DNA of 64,000 nt from Paramacrobiotus metropolitanus (Eukaryota; Tardigrada; Eutardigrada; Parachela; Macrobiotidae). Below, piece after piece: positions 38,338 to 49,295 of the stretch. Every line of letters starts with the position of its first letter. The first letter of the stretch is position 1. A model generated the notes under the pieces. That model ran no database searches. It was not told the origin of the DNA and saw only the letters and a list, made by a program, of their open reading frames with translations. The position numbers and the translations under genes were made by a program. The DNA is taken from the NCBI RefSeq assembly GCF_019649055.1, contig NW_026570359.1:186001-250000 (forward strand), written 5' to 3'.

Positions 38338-39360
38338 ATGGCGGAAACTATTGAATCGCTCAAGACGCACTTCACCAAGGAAGGCCTTGTTGCTCGGCTG
38401 CAGCAAATGGGCATCCTCGACCTCAGTGGCACCAAGGAGGAGCTGGCGGAACGTGTCCTTCAAAATATGGCAGAACGGCAGCAATTCACCCAGGAGATGA
38501 GTGGGAAAGCCTTGCAGTCCCAACCGACCAGCACGCAATCCAAACCGGATGTCCCGTTTGCGGACAGTGGCCTCAGCGCAGACCGTGCAAGCATTGCAGC
38601 AGCAGGGATTCCAGTCAATGGAAGAGTTATCTTCCTTGTGGGAATCGAAGCGGACATCAAGCAGTATGTCACCCATGGCCGGGACCAGTGCATCCTGCGC
38701 AAGAAACTCTTTTCAAAGGTCATCGTCATCGACGCAACGCCAGCGGCGCCACCGCAGCAGAAGGAAAGCGTGCTCAAGCGCTTGGGATACCAGACCGCGG
38801 CAAGACGCCTTGACCTTTCGGACGCAGACGGAGAAGATGATCCAGAAGAGTCACCTCGCCGCAAGCGACGCAGCAAGCCACGGCCTACCACTTCCGGCCA
38901 TAGCGATTCGGGTGAGTCTGACGATAGTGGTGACGAGAAAATTTACTGAAAAATCTTTCGGTCAGGGCACGAGATTTACCTAGAGCGCATGAATTGGTCT
39001 ATCCGAGAGGGTGTAATAAAAAAGAAGAAAAATTTGGAAGCAAAAGATTTGAGTTGTAATGAGTTATTTCTTGGTAACATGCGGGTAGCAGTGCAGTTGG
39101 CGCAGGACAAAACCGGCAAATACGCAGACACGTTGCATGAATTCCTGCAGTACATGGAGTTCTTGGCTGGCAGGCGATGCCGGTATGAGGATGAGGCGAT
39201 TGTCTTGTTCGACGATGAATTTCGCAGTTTCGCAGATATTTATAAATACTCGCTGGCAGACAAGCATGAGCAGTTTGCGATTGCAGATAATCGCTTAAAT
39301 GCCGACACACGACGGCAGGACGCATATCGCCGGTTTACTGTATTCGCTCGCACATCTTGA
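38338..39360 (+). pseudogene. Truncated gag of the DIRS-type element (duplication unit 1)
   Basis: ATG at 38338 starts the SAP-domain frame (MAETIESLKTHFTK). Two short indels (near 38573 and 38647) put the middle out of frame. The second part (38966 onward) is open through the A-run that is broken in unit 2. It then stops when the sequence switches at 39338 to the MITE end (..DAYRRF followed by TVFARTS). Confidence 0.85.
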
Positions 39361-39888
39361 ACCACAGAGTGTGTGTACGGGAAAAACGCGCATTCAATAT
39401 ACACACTCTAACCGGGCGAAATGCGCGATTCGCGATTTGATAAATTTCTGATGTCTTTGCAACATCTGCTGTGGAGAACTTCTTGAATATTAAAAAAAGT
39501 TAGAGCTCTAAGAATTTTTAACCATGTTTATGCTCGAAAGCAGCCATTAACATACAGCTTTGCCGTAAGCACGAGTTACAAACTGATTTGTTGTGGTTTT
39601 TGGGGTACCCCTGGAGGGGGATGGGTACGTTCAGCGTCAATATTCTTGATGGCGATGAACCACAGACAATTCGAGCTTTCAGCTACAGAACCTTTTTTTC
39701 CAGAGTGAACTGTCATTTAAATGAAAAGTCTTGATTTATTGGATAAATTCACAAGAAGAACTGTTCATCTTGAAACCAAATGAGCAATATTTCGTAGTCG
39801 TGCATTTTGCCCGGTTAGAGTGTGTATATTGAATGCGTGTTTTTCCCGTACACACACTCTGTGGTTCAAGATGTGCGAGCGAATACAG
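39338..39888. mobile_element. TA-flanked MITE (copy 2, at the duplication joint)
   Basis: Same element as 36737-37280. Its left TA (39336-39337) is the TA of the DIRS gag sequence CGGTTTA; its right TA is at 39889-39890. Confidence 0.92.
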
Positions 39889-40520
39889 TAACTGTGCAGT
39901 GTGCACCCTGTCGCCGCGCAACCGGGACTGTTACTCGCATCAGTCATAAGGAACCAAAGGGCTGAACGATAGAGAAAGCAAGAAGCAAGTGGAATACTTA
40001 CTTTATTTCAGTGCCGAACTAGCAAAACTGCCGAAAGTAAATTTGTAACAGTTAGCAGATCATTATACCTGTTTAGCTACAGTTGTACAGCACATGTTGT
40101 GCACAACCAAGCGTGTACCCGGATCCCGAGACAAAGAGTCGTAAACAGAAACACGGCTTATTTATTGCAACTATGTTGACAGTCAAACAATTTCCAGATG
40201 CAGTTCAATACGTAAATTCAAACTTTTAATTAGTGTCTTTCGGCGCAGGCTTTTTGTTACGTTTAATTGGCTATTGCCTGAATAAAATAATCATACGTAC
40301 TATGGTGCCAACTGCCAGCACTTTGTCACAAAAAAGTGCAGATTTCACTTGGCTCAACGGTTAGCCAATATTGCACCACAATGCAGCTAGTGAAGAGCTC
40401 AGTCATTGCGAACAAACGTTATTGCGAATTTCACTTGTCACGTGCAGAGAAGGATAGACAATTATCACTTCCAACTAAATGTACAGTACATTTATTGCGG
40501 CAAAAACGAACTATTTAAAT

Positions 40521-40772
40521 AAAGCTAATATACGCCTTTTGGATGTACCACTCATTAATATTCCGGTCAGGCTGAGCCCAACATTCAACGAGTGTTGGTG
40601 AACGCTTCATGTTACGTTCCATAAACACGGTAAATGTCGAATTACACGGGGTTCGAGCTCCTTCTTTTTCCTCAGCAAACGACCAGCAACGCCCGTTGCT
40701 CTCGAATTTGCTAATTCCATAAGGATACGACTTTGAATCAAAGAACTGCTCCAGATAATGAGTAAGATTCTC
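40521..40772 (-). CDS. Ig-like protein 3' part, left of the DIRS insertion
   Basis: The minus-strand frame is open from ENLTHYLEQFFDSKSYPYG through TPCNSTFTVFM and VECWAQPDRNINEWYIQKA to a stop. It corresponds to the C-terminal quarter of copy 1. The N-terminal part of what may be the same gene lies on the other side of the DIRS element (45130-45696). The two parts overlap by an NLxHY motif whose codons differ, so either the target was duplicated or two paralogs are involved. Confidence 0.6.
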
Positions 40773-40830
40773 TCTAGGGAGAATCTGTTTATTATTGGCC
40801 TACACGGATAGCCACTCCTCCTCTCAGCCG

Positions 40831-40860
40831 GCCACCGGTCATCGGTGGCGCGTATATAAA
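40831..40860 (+). promoter_or_regulatory. Candidate promoter of the DIRS element
   Basis: TATATAAA at 40853-40860, immediately after a perfect 7-bp inverted repeat (GCCACCG / CGGTGGC, 40831-40849) and 97 bases before the gag ATG. The same arrangement is present in duplication unit 1 near 38211-38242. Confidence 0.5.
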
Positions 40861-40956
40861 GAGCGCAGCATACCGGCAACTTCCAGTTGCATGCAGCAGC
40901 AGCAAGCAGTTTTTGAATATTTTCTAGTTCAGCAGTGTTTCTCTCATATTATCATT

Positions 40957-42457
40957 ATGGCGGAAACTATTGAATCGCTCAAGACGCACTTCACCAAGGA
41001 AGGCCTTGTTGCTCGGCTGCAGCAAATGGGCATCCTCGACCTCAGTGGCACCAAGGAGGAGCTGGCGGAACGTGTCCTTCAAAATATGGCAGAACGGCAG
41101 CAATTCACCCAGGAGATGAGTGGGAAAGCCTTGCAGTCCCAACCGACCAGCACGCAATCCAAACCGGATGTCCCGTTTGCGGACAGTGGCCTCTCAGCGC
41201 AGACCGTGCAAGCATTGCAGCAGCAGGGATTCCAGTCAATGGAAGAGTTATCTTCCTTGTGGGAATCAGAAGCGGACATCAAGCAGTATGTCACCCATGG
41301 CCGGGACCAGTGCATCCTGCGCAAGAAACTCTTTTCAAAGGTCATCGTCATCGACGCAACGCCAGCGGCGCCACCGCAGCAGAAGGAAAGCGTGCTCAAG
41401 CGCTTGGGATACCAGACCGCGGCAAGACGCCTTGACCTTTCGGACGCAGACGGAGAAGATGATCCAGAAGAGTCACCTCGCCGCAAGCGACGCAGCAAGC
41501 CACGGCCTACCACTTCCGGCCATAGCGATTCGGGTGAGTCTGACGATAGTGGTGACGAGAAAATTTACTGAAAAATCTTTCGGTCAGGGCACGAGATTTA
41601 CCTAGAGCGCATGAATTGGTCTATCCGAGAGGGTGTAATAAAAGAAGAAAAATTTGGAAGCAAAAGATTTGAGTTGTAATGAGTTATTTCTTGGTAACAT
41701 GCGGGTAGCAGTGCAGTTGGCGCAGGACAAAACCGGCAAATACGCAGACACGTTGCATGAATTCCTGCAGTACATGGAGTTCTTGGCTGGCAGGCGATGC
41801 CGGTATGAGGATGAGGCGATTGTCTTGTTCGACGATGAATTTCGCAGTTTCGCAGATATTTATAAATACTCGCTGGCAGACAAGCATGAGCAGTTTGCGA
41901 TTGCAGATAATCGCTTAAATGCCGACACACGACGGCAGGACGCATATCGCCGGTTTAATCAACCGGCGCGGGCATTCGCAACTCAACCGGATACGCAGTC
42001 ACGCAGTCGCCGGGCGGTTACACCCACGCGCCCTTTCGTGTCCAGGCAGTATGCCTTGACTGGAACCGGAACAGTTGCCAGCGCAATAACTGCAAATACG
42101 ACCATAATTGCGGATACTGCGGTGCAAAACAACACCGCGCTCCAAACTGCCCCGGCAACGGCGCCGGTGGCAGCCGCATCGGGAACAACAACGGCGGACG
42201 CTAAGAGCGGCAGCAGTGCAGTGGGCAGTTTAAAGGAAGTGGGCTGTAATATGCAATATCAAAATTCTTCTGTTAATTATACTAATAATACCAGTACACG
42301 GGGTAATATTTTGCAGTTTGTTATTGATAATGACCTTTTATTGCGAAGCAGTTTAACGCGATGTTTTTCGGTGTGGCTTGATGAATTTTTACATGATTCA
42401 GATGCAGTGTTTCTGTTAAGCGGCATCTCTGCCGGTTTCCTATTGTTTCCGATATAA
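40957..42457 (+). CDS. DIRS-type Gag with N-terminal SAP domain (54-base intron, one frame break)
   Basis: ATG at 40957 starts MAETIESLKTHFTKEGLVAR; residues 8-45 fit a SAP DNA-binding domain (hydrophobic spacing, DLSGTKEELAERVL). A basic and acidic tract follows (SPRRKRRSKPRP, then SGESDDSGDE), then a stop at 41571. A better model splices out 41534-41587 (G|GTGAGT..GGTCAG|GG, 54 bases), which joins in phase to HEIYLERMNWS and the second half (LHEFLQYMEFLAGRR, FDDEFRSFADIYKYS, a typical DIRS Gag region). In this copy the A-run at 41639-41643 is two bases shorter than in unit 1, so the second half (from about 41642 to the stop at 42457) is out of frame with the first. Confidence 0.7.
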
Positions 42458-44086
42458 ATGCAGTTTCGCAGTCCGAATGTCCTAATTATCGCAGCGCATT
42501 GAATTCTGACACGAAACCTCTACTTGATAAACTTTTCCGAGAAGAATTAAACGCAGGCAGAATTTCGCAACAACAAGTCAAACCGTTCAGAGTGCAAGCA
42601 ATAGGCGCAGTAGCCAAATCTGGGTCAGCTGTCCCTCGTCCTATTACGGACTGTTCTCGTCCCTTCAGCAATGCATTGAATGACTACATTGAGCCAGACC
42701 ATTTTCGATTTGAGACCATTGAGGACGTAATCTTACTCAGCAGTGCAGGCAGCTTCTTCGCGGTAGTTGATATTAAATCAGCTTACAGACATGTGCCAGT
42801 TTTGCCTTCTCACAGGCAGTTGCAGGGCTTCAAATGGGGATTTGGCAGTGACCCAGAAGTCTATTATGTAGAAAATTTTCTTTGCTTTGGCCTGGCAAAC
42901 GCACCTGCGATATTTCAGCGAATCTCAAGTGCGATCGCGAGAAAGTTGCGGCGGCTTGGTTACAAATGTGTATGTTATTTGGACGATTTCTTGTTAATAG
43001 CGGATTCCTTCGAACAATGTGCGGCAGCGCAGCAGGCATTAATTGCTCTGTTGATACGGCTGGGCTTTGCAGTAAAATGGGAGAAAGTCGTCAGCCCAAC
43101 AAGAAGAGTTCAGTTTCTGGGGCTAATAATCGACTCTTCCACGCAATCAGTGGTTTTACCACAAGAAAAGCTTGTCAGCCTTGCAAAAATGGCAATGCAG
43201 TTTTCGCAGCGTAAAAAAAGTTAGTAAGCGCGAATTACAGTGTCTTGTGGGACACATGTCGTTCGCATCGCGCGCAATCCTCGGAGCACGGACTTTTACC
43301 CGGTATTTTATCGATGTTATGCAAAAGCTTAAGGCTCCATCCCATTTGGCAAAAATTACGAAGGCTTTGCAGTACGAATTACAGTGGTGGAGCGGATTCG
43401 CAGCGGCAGTTAATGGCCAGGTGCAGTGGCCGGCAGTTTATGGAGCTAGGCAAAAGGTCACCATTGCCACCGATGCGTCATTCGGCGGCTTTGGAGCAAG
43501 CATGGAAACCGCATGGTTAGCAGGCAGCTGGGACTCGTCATACGTCCTACCTGGTAGATTGCAGCATATGGCAGGCAGTTGGCTTCCGTCGCCAGCAGTG
43601 GACGGCGCATTGAAAGATAATATTAATTATCTTGAGCTTATCGCAGCATGCATCGCAGTTTTGGTATGGGCACCATACCTCGCAGGCAAGCATATTGTGG
43701 TCGCCTCCGACAACAGCGCCACGGTTGCGTTTTTAACGCGCGGAACTACCAAAAATATTTCCGCACTGCAGTGGTTGAAGATTCTGTTTTATGCGTCATT
43801 ACGCTATGACCTTTACGTAACCGCAGTTCATCTTCCGGGAGTAACAAACGTAGCGGCCGATGCCTTGAGCCGTTTAACACTGGATGTCACAAACGCGGAT
43901 AAATTCAGGTCTGTATTTCGCAGTTTTCCCGGAGCGCCGTTACCGGCAATCGCAGGACAAGCATACCCGCTTGATGGATCTGGAGAAACGGCTGAAAAGT
44001 TTGCGGCAGTCTGCCACAGCCAGTTCATCGCAGAAAACAAGGAAGGCGCAGTGGAGCCGGTACATGAAATTCTGCGCGGCGTATAA
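42421..44086 (+). CDS. DIRS-type reverse transcriptase and RNase H (one frameshift)
   Basis: The RT part has PRPITDCSRPFSNALN, then VVDIKSAYRHVPV, then FGLANAPAIFQR, then the catalytic YLDDFLLI. The frame breaks at the seven-A run near 43213 and resumes in the RNase H part (TIATDASFGGFGAS with the first Asp, ELIAACIAVLVWA, VVASDNSATVAFL, LPGVTNVAADALSR). The frame is open upstream of the first ATG-like codon and overlaps the end of gag, so the start is not fixed. The stop is at 44086. It copies element RNA into DNA. The break may be a sequencing error, since the rest is clean. Confidence 0.85.
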
Positions 44087-44936
44087 CCTGGAAGCATTAC
44101 CGGCGTTGGTACATACCGTCAGTTTGTATATAGCAGAGCTTGCACGCAGTTTGCAGCATACAACGATCCAGAATTATGTCAGCAGTTTAATTTCTCTTCA
44201 CCATGAGCACAACATGGTGGCACCAGATCTCACGCATTTTGCAGTAAAGGAAGCATTGGCAGGCGTTCAGCGTCTCCGCGAGGAGTTGCCGAACAAGCGA
44301 GCAGCAGTAGATGCGGACCTGTTGTTAACTATCCACAAGCATTTGCATGCAGTGCAGGCAGCGCGCAGGAAGGCCTTCTGGGCCGCTTGCTTATTGGCAT
44401 TCTTTTCTTTATTGCGGGCATCTAATTTGTTTTGTTCGTTCAGAAAGAGCAGTACGCATGTTAAAGTTTTGAATGTCCGGCGCATCGAGATGGGGCTACA
44501 AGTATCAGCGCCAGCGCTAAAAAGCAACCGCTACAAGGGCGCGGAAGTACATGTAGTTGTTCCTAAATTGGGCAGCAGCAGTGTACTGTGTCCAGTAAGC
44601 GCAGTGGAAGTATTGTTAGCGACAACGAAAGCGAAAGGAAATGACCCGCTTCTATCGTACCGGTCAGCCGGGCAGATGGTGGCAATGACGTCTCACGTGT
44701 TCAACCGTTGTTTAAAGCAAACGCTGGCAGATGCCGGAATCGACGGCAGTAAGTTATCCACGCATTCCTTCCGGCGAGGTGGTGCCACAGCAGCAGCCAA
44801 ATTCGGAGCATCGGCAGCGGTAATTAAAGCGCAAGGCAACTGGCGCAGCAGCTGTTATGAGAAATATGTCAGTTTGGATAATCGCAGACGAGAGGAATTC
44901 GCACAATGTATGGCAGCAGTCGGATCGCGAGAGTGA
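43884..44936 (+). CDS. Tyrosine recombinase of the DIRS-type element
   Basis: 350-residue frame overlapping the end of RNase H by about 200 bases in another frame, as is usual in DIRS elements. The catalytic residues are visible: Arg in FSLLRASNLF, His and Arg in STHSFRRGGAT (H294, R297) and the nucleophile Tyr in GNWRSSCYEKYV (probably Y328). An N-terminal core-binding-like part precedes (YMKFCAAYNLEALPA, then TIQNYVSSLISLHHEH). It would insert a circular DNA copy by site-specific-type recombination. The frame is intact. The true start may be a later Met (for example at MDLEKRL). Confidence 0.92.
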   Translation: MSQTRINSGLYFAVFPERRYRQSQDKHTRLMDLEKRLKSLRQSATASSSQKTRKAQWSRYMKFCAAYNLEALPALVHTVSLYIAELARSLQHTTIQNYVSSLISLHHEHNMVAPDLTHFAVKEALAGVQRLREELPNKRAAVDADLLLTIHKHLHAVQAARRKAFWAACLLAFFSLLRASNLFCSFRKSSTHVKVLNVRRIEMGLQVSAPALKSNRYKGAEVHVVVPKLGSSSVLCPVSAVEVLLATTKAKGNDPLLSYRSAGQMVAMTSHVFNRCLKQTLADAGIDGSKLSTHSFRRGGATAAAKFGASAAVIKAQGNWRSSCYEKYVSLDNRRREEFAQCMAAVGSRE

Positions 44937-45129
44937 TTTTAGGGGTTTGGAGGCGTACCTGCCCTGTGCAGGCGTTCTTTTGAAGTTTGTGCTATGCTTT
45001 TGTTGGTTGCAGTGCAGCTGTTTGTTCGTTTCCGGTGGACAAATTCGTCCACCAGGGATTTTGTTATTAAAATCCACCCCCCCATGCGCGGCAACGTTTT
45101 ATCGATATAGTACATTGGAGTTAGGCACA

Positions 45130-45696
45130 ATAATGCCGGAGATTACTCGACATCTTGGCAAACTTTCCGTCAAATTTCCAGATAAAATACGGCCCGTCAG
45201 ACAACCAACTACAGTCAACGTAGGCAGAGCAGGTTAAAGCAGCCTCGGAATACGGCGTGGTCACATTACGCAACTGGCCGACGAAGACGTCCGCCGCTCG
45301 GGGTCGTGTCTGCAACTTGTAATGCTTTAAAAGAAACATTTCGTCGTGGTAATGATGGAGACACAGTACGGATCCCGCGGCCAGCGGCGTAATGTTGTGT
45401 ACGGATAAGTAATGGCTACCGTTATCCTCATATCGGTTGTAGTTGAACGGCGTGGAACCCGGCACCGTGTGGTCAGTGTACACCGTGATGTTCTGGTGTC
45501 GCCAGATGATTTTCTGTGCAACATTGTCCTCTTCTGGAGTAGGAGCATTACAGGAGAATACGGCTGTTCTGCCCACAGTTGTGCGGATAATGTTGGGATC
45601 GAGTGGCGACAGATGGGGCATTGGTAGGAGAATGATATCGTCTTTGATTTGCAAATTAATTAATATTAGTAGGAAGAGTTTACACGTCTTTTCCAC
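45130..45696 (-). CDS. Ig-like protein 5' part with signal peptide, right of the DIRS insertion
   Basis: ATG at 45696 begins a signal peptide (MEKTCKLFLLILINLQI). It is followed by DDIILLPMPH and an Ig-like domain (AVFSCNAPT, IIWRHQN, SHYLSVHNITPLAAGSVLC), then the start of the second Cys region (ALTCSAYVDCSW, YFIWKFDGKF). It ends within NLRHY where DIRS-flanking sequence starts. Unlike copy 1, signal peptide and Ig domain are in one exon. Four or more N-x-S/T sites suggest a secreted glycoprotein. With 40521-40772 on the other side this would have been a gene of about 270 residues. Confidence 0.65.
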
Positions 45697-46389
45697 TAGT
45701 GTTCTGTTTTTCCGTTTTTAGTGATTTTATTCATTTATGGCGATGAGCACACTCGATCACATTTTCCGTATTCCGTCACAGAACGAGTGATTCTGTTCCA
45801 AGCCGGTTTTTATAGCCTGTATACAAAGCGTTCGAGTACACATGTGGCATGGTGAACTATTCGTGAAAGGACAGGATTTTCCGCTTTTTAGCGGGTCTTG
45901 GATTTAAGCCATATTTAAATATGGGATGGAGCAACCAATGGTTTATGATTGCGTCGTTTCTGCATGGTGCGGTTTAAGCCGTACAAGGATATTGATTATT
46001 GACCCTTGGTTTCATCGTCCCTTATAATGGCTGGACAGCAAAAGGATTAAGTAACGTCTTTAACGGGAAGTGTCATTCGTAAAGTGAACTGCACCACGAA
46101 GGTTCTTAGATTCTTAATTAATTTAAATTATTTCAATTGGAACCGTAGCAGATACAAGTACTACGTTTCTGGTTCCGGTAGCGACCTGGCACGCGACAAG
46201 AGTTTGCAGGGAAAACGGGGTTCGAAATCAATTGTTTTGCTATCGGACGAAATATGGGTATAAGTGCCCTCGTTTTGTCATAATTTTGTGTGCGGCATGT
46301 CGCTTACCGCGAGAGACACTACAAGCAGAGACGGAGGGCGGGATCACTATCCACCAGCACACCACAAGGCAGTAATTCCAAAATGAAAT

Positions 46390-47730
46390 AGCAGACACTG
46401 TCATAATACATCTAACTAATCCCAGCTGTCAGATCACGCACAGTTCAATGCAAAACTTTATGTGCTTAACAGCTTACATATCGAAGCATTTGATAACAAT
46501 AATATCTACTTAACAGAAAGGAAAGTTCGGACTTGAAATAGTTATAAGATGTTCAGTGAGTCTGGACCTTCTTAAATATATTGTTGTCACTGTGATACTC
46601 TATATGAAGTGGTCCATTATGATTGCTTGGGCGTATGTAAGTGTTGTGACGCTGCCGCGCGTAGTGTGGTAGTATACTTCTGCAGAAACTACGTTAATGT
46701 ACATTGTTATTATATGAATACTAACTAAGTAACAAGGGTCCTCGACACTTTGCCGATGTAACCAATTTTCTCCCGTTCCACACATCCAATCTGCACCCTC
46801 TAAAGTGCTACAGAATCCTCTCAGTGTCGAGAGTGTTCCTGCATCATAAATTTTCTGGAAAGCTCAATCCCCACAGTCCAGTGGTCACTCAAAAGCTTGT
46901 TACCATGGTGGCCATTATCTTAACATGGGCTTTATTATATGAATACTAACTACGTAATTATATGAATACTAACTACGTAACCAGGGTCCTCGACAATTTG
47001 CCGATGTAACCAATTTTCTCCCGTTCCACACATCCCATCTGCACGCTCTAAAGTGCTACAGAATCCTCTCAGTGTCGAGAGTGTTCCTGCATCATCAGTT
47101 TTTTGTAAAGCCCAATCCCCACAGTCCAGTGGTCACTCAAAAGCTTGTTACCATGGTGGCCATTAGCTGTACACGGGCTGGTTGTAAATCCCAAGATTAT
47201 ATTACAATTATTGTTATTAAATTGAATTGTCATTGAAATTAGCCAACTGCGAATAAGCAGAATAACAGATTTTGCTCATGCCTGTTTATTTTGTTCGTGC
47301 CTCCTTAATGTAATAAACATCGTGACACCATTTTTTACATATGCAATTAACCTTTTTACATGCTCGAAATCTTAAGACATTATTCATCCGTGCTGGGCTT
47401 GTACATTAATAATTTTCAGTTATACTGGGATACTTTTTAGCCTCGTCATTACTACAGACTGTTCTGTTCGTCTGCACAGTGCTGATGCAATGATGGTAAG
47501 ATTGCCGCACTCCGCATCAGTGTCGGCGTTCTGCAATAAAAACATATCTGTCAATGTACCTGTGCGCCGTGTCGCCGTGCAACTGGGATTGTTGCTCGTA
47601 CCAGTCACACGTTAATCGGGGTTGTCTGCTCTTGATGTAATAATGACAATAATCAGAATAATAACAGTTAACCAAAGGGTTGCACGCTAGGGAAATCATG
47701 AAGCTAGTTGCAAATTTTTTATTCAGCACA
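46390..47730. repeat. Segmental duplicate of 36.29-37.4 kb (without the MITE)
   Basis: The order of shared blocks matches the earlier region, including CCTCGTCATTACTACAGACTG (47443) and GTGTCGCCGTGCAACTGGGA (47569). The empty MITE site is CAATGTACCTGTGC near 47552. A tandem repeat (46711-47172) lies within it that the earlier region lacks. Confidence 0.6.
46711..47172. repeat. Tandem duplication of a roughly 220-bp exon-like unit
   Basis: TATATGAATACTAACTA.GTA followed by AGGGTCCTCGACA..TTGCC and about 180 further bases occurs twice, at 46711 and 46959, with an extra 23-base partial start at 46936. On the minus strand both copies encode a similar Cys-containing stretch (GTLSTLRGFCSTLE, then MCGTGENWLHRQ) after an acceptor-like TTTCCAG in copy 1. 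Possibly an old exon; no gene model was built. Confidence 0.7.
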
Positions 47731-49295
47731 CGGTTACTTCCAGTGATTTATCACAGTAAAAAGGTCATTATCCTTGCAACTTGTTTAACTACCGTTGTAC
47801 AGCACTGTAGTGCGCAACCAGCCTCGTATCAAAATCCCGGCGCAGTTGTTACTTTTAAAATCCTTTTACAGTCCTAGACTCCTAGTCGCAGCTTCTTTCT
47901 GAATACACGGTAACACGGCTGAACCCGTCGTTAAATGCTAGACAAGATGGTTGCAGCCGCCGGCCGATTTTGAAGCTTCGTTTTTCTTAGAACCTGATGT
48001 CTAAAGGTTCGCATTCATAGCCATAATTTTGGAATCGACAAATCTTGTTTAGGAAAAACCAAAAAAATTGTCGGGAAGAATGATGAATGGTTATAATCAA
48101 CCACATATTATACACTTTAGGTAAAATTTAAGTCCGTATAATATCGTACGGTTAACAGGCAATTTGCGGGGTAGCTGATGACATGTGCCGACATTAAGAC
48201 AACAGTCTAAAAAACGTACAATTACAGAGGATTTGTGTGAAATTGGATAAATATGTACTCCGGTAACTTTCTACGCGAGGATAAGATTGACTTAATAATT
48301 AATTTAAACTATCAGCATATGATAATGGTATTCTTACAGCTAATCTTCGAAATTACATTATTTTTAATTTTTTGCATTGCCGAACGGTTCCCTGGTTTTT
48401 ACGTGTCTGAACATCTGCATGGTGTGCAATCGCAGCCCCACGATGCATGCGCAGCGACATTAGTTCTTTTATAAAATACTTAGGTAACCGACATTTTTAT
48501 CTTGGGTACATCGGTTTACACACGGGTTTTACGATGTTTACTACTCTGTACTGATTTATTTATATACTCGTATAAACTATGCTTTATAAACTGTGTTGTG
48601 CACGCTTTATGGCGCAGCCTCACTTGGCCATTTGACCCGAAACGAGGTGGGCACTTAATTGCGCACGATTGCATGGAGAAAGGTCGTGCAGAATCTCGGA
48701 CATTACCGTTCATATTGCACTTTACCAGTTCTGCTATTTTGACGCAGTTCTTTATAATTTTTCTGAATTAATCACCCCTGGTCCCCTGTTGACGCAATGT
48801 TATGACCGCGTAAGGAGCGATCATGCGCTGTTTTCCAGAAAACGAAAATCCCTATTTGTACCCATGTACTTGAAAAGGTCAAATGGCCACCATTTGTATT
48901 TTTACGGTTAGGCGCTGATTAGACAAATACAAACATGAAAATCATTGAAAACATGAAGATCAACGAAGAAACAGGGCTTATGCCAAAATAACGTTGCCGA
49001 AACGTTCCGCACGATCAGTGTTGCGCAAAGTTTGTTTTGCTGTTGCCCGTGTATCGATAAATCTATAAATTATGTCATGGAGACCGCACATTGAAGTTAC
49101 ACCGGGTTGGCCAGGTAACTGGCCCAGGTGCCACTTATTGCATATTTTAACGTTGACCGCATTCAAGCAGTAGCATCATGTAGAGCCTAAGAGCACATCA
49201 ACAACAGTTGGATGAAATGCAGTCAGCGGCATACGCTGAATTTGTTTGTCGTACATTTATTCCAGACGAAGAGCCTTGACGAAGAGAATCAAATC
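47730..49295. other. Region with a 3'-flank remnant only
   Basis: Bases 48405-48560 match the metalloprotease 3' flank (GATGCATGCGCAGCGACATT, GGTAACCGACATTTTTATC, CACGGGTTTTACGATGTTTA). No matching exon lies upstream here. The remaining bases show no recognised gene. Confidence 0.5.

Larger units (their letters stand above)
36737..39337. repeat. First unit of a 2.6-kb direct tandem duplication
   Basis: Almost identical to 39338-41957. The unit holds the MITE, a spacer, the 3' part of an Ig-like gene, and the promoter and most of gag of the DIRS-type element. It ends ..CGGTTTA inside gag. Differences from unit 2 are mainly 1-2-base indels, many in homopolymers. Confidence 0.95.
39338..41957. 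repeat. Second unit of the 2.6-kb tandem duplication
   Basis: 2,620 bases matching unit 1 and continuing at its right end into the rest of the DIRS element without a break. The ORFs in this unit are more intact than those in unit 1. Confidence 0.95.
40773..45129 (+). mobile_element. DIRS/Ngaro-type tyrosine recombinase retroelement
   Basis: A 4.35-kb element holding gag with a SAP domain, RT plus RNase H, and an overlapping tyrosine recombinase, all on the plus strand. No integrase with D,D,E or aspartic protease is present, and no DAM-type methyltransferase was seen, which fits Ngaro or PAT-like better than DIRS1. Split or inverted terminal repeats were not found. It interrupts an Ig-like gene and is bordered by ATAATG[4 bases]AGATT on both sides (40755-40769, 45130-45144). 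The right end has three short hairpins (about 44955-45080). Two indels break the ORFs, one in gag and one between RT and RNase H. Confidence 0.88.

Noticed and set aside
38305-38891. Minus-strand frames opposite the DIRS gag
   Set aside because: Shadows of the gag frame; duplicated at 40924-41513 with it and lacking any domain.
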